Source: Solanum dulcamara
Lineage: Eukaryota > Streptophyta > Magnoliopsida > Solanales > Solanaceae
NCBI RefSeq assembly: GCF_947179165.1
Contig: NC_077237.1
Coordinates: forward strand, 13,544,235-13,608,234
Length of the DNA stretch: 64,000 nt
Direction of reading: 5' to 3'
Under the pieces are notes generated by a model. The model worked only from the letters and a program-made list of their open reading frames with translations. It did no database searches and was not told where the DNA came from. Shown here in pieces: positions 61,741 through 64,000 of this stretch (position 1 is its first letter; each line of letters begins with the position of its first letter). The position numbers were made by a program, and so were the translations under genes.

Positions 61741-64000
61741 ACCAAAACTTCCGATCTCAGGGTTCTCAGTCCCAATTAAGTATGGCTCAAGGTTCTAGAG
61801 GGAAACCACCATGTGCTAGATGTGGGAGGCTCCATTTGGGAGAGTGTCGTGTGGGCACCAATGCTTGCTACGGATGTGGAAAGACAGGTCACTTCCAGAA
61901 TGAGTGTCCTTCAAAGAGGCAGGGAGATGGAAGTAGTAGAGCTCAGTTTTCTTCTGCAGCTCCACAGAATAGAGGTAATTATAGAGGTGCAGCTTCAAGT
62001 GCAGGTGGGGGAACCAACTGTCTGTATGCTATGGGTAGTCGCCAAGACCAAGAGAAAGCACCCGATGTTGTTATTGGTATGCTCCGAGTCCTTTCTTTTG
62101 ATGTGTATGCATTACTTGATCCGGGTGCTACATTATCCTTTGTGACTCCTTACTTGGCTAGTAAATTTGAGATCCTTCCTGAGTGTCTTCTTGAGCCTTT
62201 CAGCGTGTCTACTCCTGTTGGTGATTCTATCTTAGCTGAGAGGGTCTATAGAAATTATACTGTGTCAATCTATCATAGGGATACCATGGCTAACTTAGTT
62301 GAGTTGGACATGGTTGATTTTGATGTGATTCTTGGTATGGACTGACTTTATTCTTGTTATGCTTCAGTTGATTGTAGGACCCGAATTGTCAAGTTTCAAT
62401 TTCCAAATGAGCCTATCTTAGAGTGGAAGGGGAATTCTATAGTGCCTAGGGGTAAATTTATTTCCTACCTTAAGGCCAGAAAATTAATCTCTAAGGGATG
62501 TATATATCATATAGTCCGAGTCAAAAATATTAATGATCAGACTCCATCTCTTGAGTCAATTCCTATTGTGAATGAGTTTCCTGAAGTCTTTCCTGAGGAT
62601 CTACCCGGAATCCCTCCTGATAGAGAGATAGACTTTGGTATTGATGTCCTTCCTGATACACAACCTATCTCCATTCCTCCTTATAGGATGGCTCCTGCTG
62701 AGTTGAAAGAGTTGAAATAACAACTGAAAGACCTTCTAGATAAGGGGTTTATTAGGCCAAGTGTCTCACCTTGGGGCGCTCCTGTCTTATTCGTTCGAAA
62801 GAAAGATGGGTCCCTTAGAATGTGCATTGATTACCGACAACTAAACAAGGTCACCATTAAAAACAAGTACCCTCTTCCCAGAATAGATGATTTATTTGAC
62901 CAACTTCAGGGTGCCACATGCTTCTCTAAGATAGACCTCAGATCAGACTATCACTAGTTGAAAGTGAGAGAATGTGACATCCCGAAGACGGCTTTTCGAA
63001 CCCGCTATGGTCATTTTGAGTTTCTTGTTATGTCCTTTGGATTGACAAATGCTCCAGCAGCTTTTATGGACCTCATGAACCGAGTATTCAAGCCATACCT
63101 AGATACGTTTGTAATTGTCTTCATCGATGATATTTTGGTCTACTCTAGAAGTAAGAGTGAGCATGCTAATCACCTTAGGATTGTCCTTCAAACTCTTAAG
63201 GAGAAGGAGTTGTATGCTAAGTTTTCAAAGTGTGAGTTTTGGCTTGAGTCTGTAGCATTCCTAGGCCATATTATATCTGGGGATGGAATCCAAGTTGATA
63301 CTCAAAAGATTGAGGCAGTTAAGAACTGGCCCCGACGCACATCTCCAACCGACATAAGGAGTTTCTTAGGTTTGGCTGGTTACTACAGGAGGTTTGTTGA
63401 GGGATTTTCATCCATATCCTCACCATTGACTAAGCTGACTCAGAAGAAGGCTAAGTTTCAATGGTCTGATGCTTGTGAGAAAAGTTTTCAAGAGTTGAAA
63501 GCTAGATTGACTACTACTCCAGTACTATCCCTACCCGAAGGAACAGATAGTTTTGTAATCTATTGTGATGCTTCAAGAGTAGGGTTGTGATGTGTATTAA
63601 TGCAGAAAGGTAAGGTCATTACCTATGCCTCCAGGCAGCTTAAGACTCATGAGAGGAACTACCCCACTCATGACCTTGAGTTGGCAGCTGTGGTATTTGC
63701 TCTTAAGATCTGGCGTCCCTATCTTTATGGTGTACATGTGGATATGTTCACAGACCATAAGAGCTTACAGTATGTATTCAGCCAGAAGGAGCTGAATTTG
63801 AGGCAGAGGAGATGGCTAGAGCTGCTCAAGGATTATGACATGAGCATTCTCTACCACCCAGGTAAAGCAAATGTAGTTGCTGATGCTCTTAGTAGGTTAT
63901 CTATGGGGAGTACAACCCATGTGGAAGAGGAAAAGAAGTAGTTGGAAAAGGAAGTGCATAGACTTGCGCATTTGGGAGTTCAACTTATTGACTCTAGTGA
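61741..64000 (+). pseudogene. Tekay gag end, protease, reverse transcriptase, RNase H; five stops, partial
   Basis: One frame with a CCHC knuckle at 61866-61907 (CYGCGKTGHFQNEC), a protease site LLDPGATLSFVTPY near 62115, RT motifs [21 protein letters not shown] near 62790, FIDD near 63125 and [15 protein letters not shown] near 63365, then RNase H ([26 protein letters not shown]). In-frame stops: TGA 62343-62345, TAA 62718-62720, TAG 62955-62957, TGA 63588-63590 and TAG 63939-63941. At least three of these look like transversions, unlike the Tat copy. The window ends before integrase. Confidence 0.85.

Larger units (their letters stand above)
58410..64000 (+). mobile_element. Tekay/Del-type Ty3/gypsy element, 5' part, runs off the right edge
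   Basis: 5' LTR 58410-60567, initiator-tRNA-Met primer site at 60572, gag, protease, reverse transcriptase and part of RNase H, all on the plus strand. The CCHC knuckle, protease and RT wording fit chromoviruses of the Tekay/Del type. The integrase with its diagnostic chromodomain lies beyond the window. Multiple stops and two shifts make it defective. Confidence 0.85.

Overview
This is a nuclear chromosome segment from a flowering plant, most likely a member of the Solanaceae. The reasons are AT-rich intergenic DNA, plant-type introns, Stowaway-like MITEs with CTCCCTCCGT-type ends, a SINE tail resembling the Solanaceae TS/SolS family, and dense Ty3/gypsy remnants of the Ogre, Tat, Athila and Tekay types. 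Species cannot be fixed from the sequence alone.

Only one host gene is clear: a CELLULOSE SYNTHASE INTERACTIVE 1 (CSI1/POM2) orthologue on the + strand, with leader exon near 40.4 kb and stop at 50736. Seven exons (six coding) can be placed by GT-AG borders and reading phase. They give 2152 residues of Armadillo repeats plus a C-terminal C2 domain. The expected initiator position holds CTG, not ATG, and the second coding exon has its 5' splice site duplicated.

The left arm (1-11502) is a nest of three retrotransposons. A Tekay-type remnant (integrase end at 8019-8640, 3' LTR at 8887-11502) is interrupted by a minus-strand Athila-type remnant (5438-8018). That in turn is interrupted by a minus-strand Ogre-type element whose 4.66-kb LTR (782-5437) carries about 1.9 kb of AAT-type triplet repeat. 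From 11.5 to 23.2 kb there are MITEs, an RTE-type LINE tail, an LTR-like fragment, a SINE tail and a solo LTR (20085-22363).

23188-38842 is a structurally complete, young Tat-type Ty3/gypsy element: 1026-bp LTRs differing at about 9 sites, with a GTTAT target duplication. gag-pol is on the minus strand and is broken by seven in-frame stops and one frameshift. On the opposite strand it carries a spliced plant-mobile-domain (PMD) gene with its own likely promoter and a 5'-UTR intron that would hold a 1.25-kb tandem array. Its U3 enhancer-like repeats lie about 1.8 kb upstream of the CSI1 leader.

The right arm has a 5'-truncated LINE (52893-55230) with RT, zf-RVT and RNase H. It is followed by an unrecognised 802-codon open frame (55276-57684) built of in-frame, roughly 510-534-bp repeats with alternating hydrophobic and Thr/Asn-rich segments; this is the least explained object in the window. 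The 5' part of a Tekay-type element (58410 to the window end) closes the window. All positions and difference counts were read by eye.
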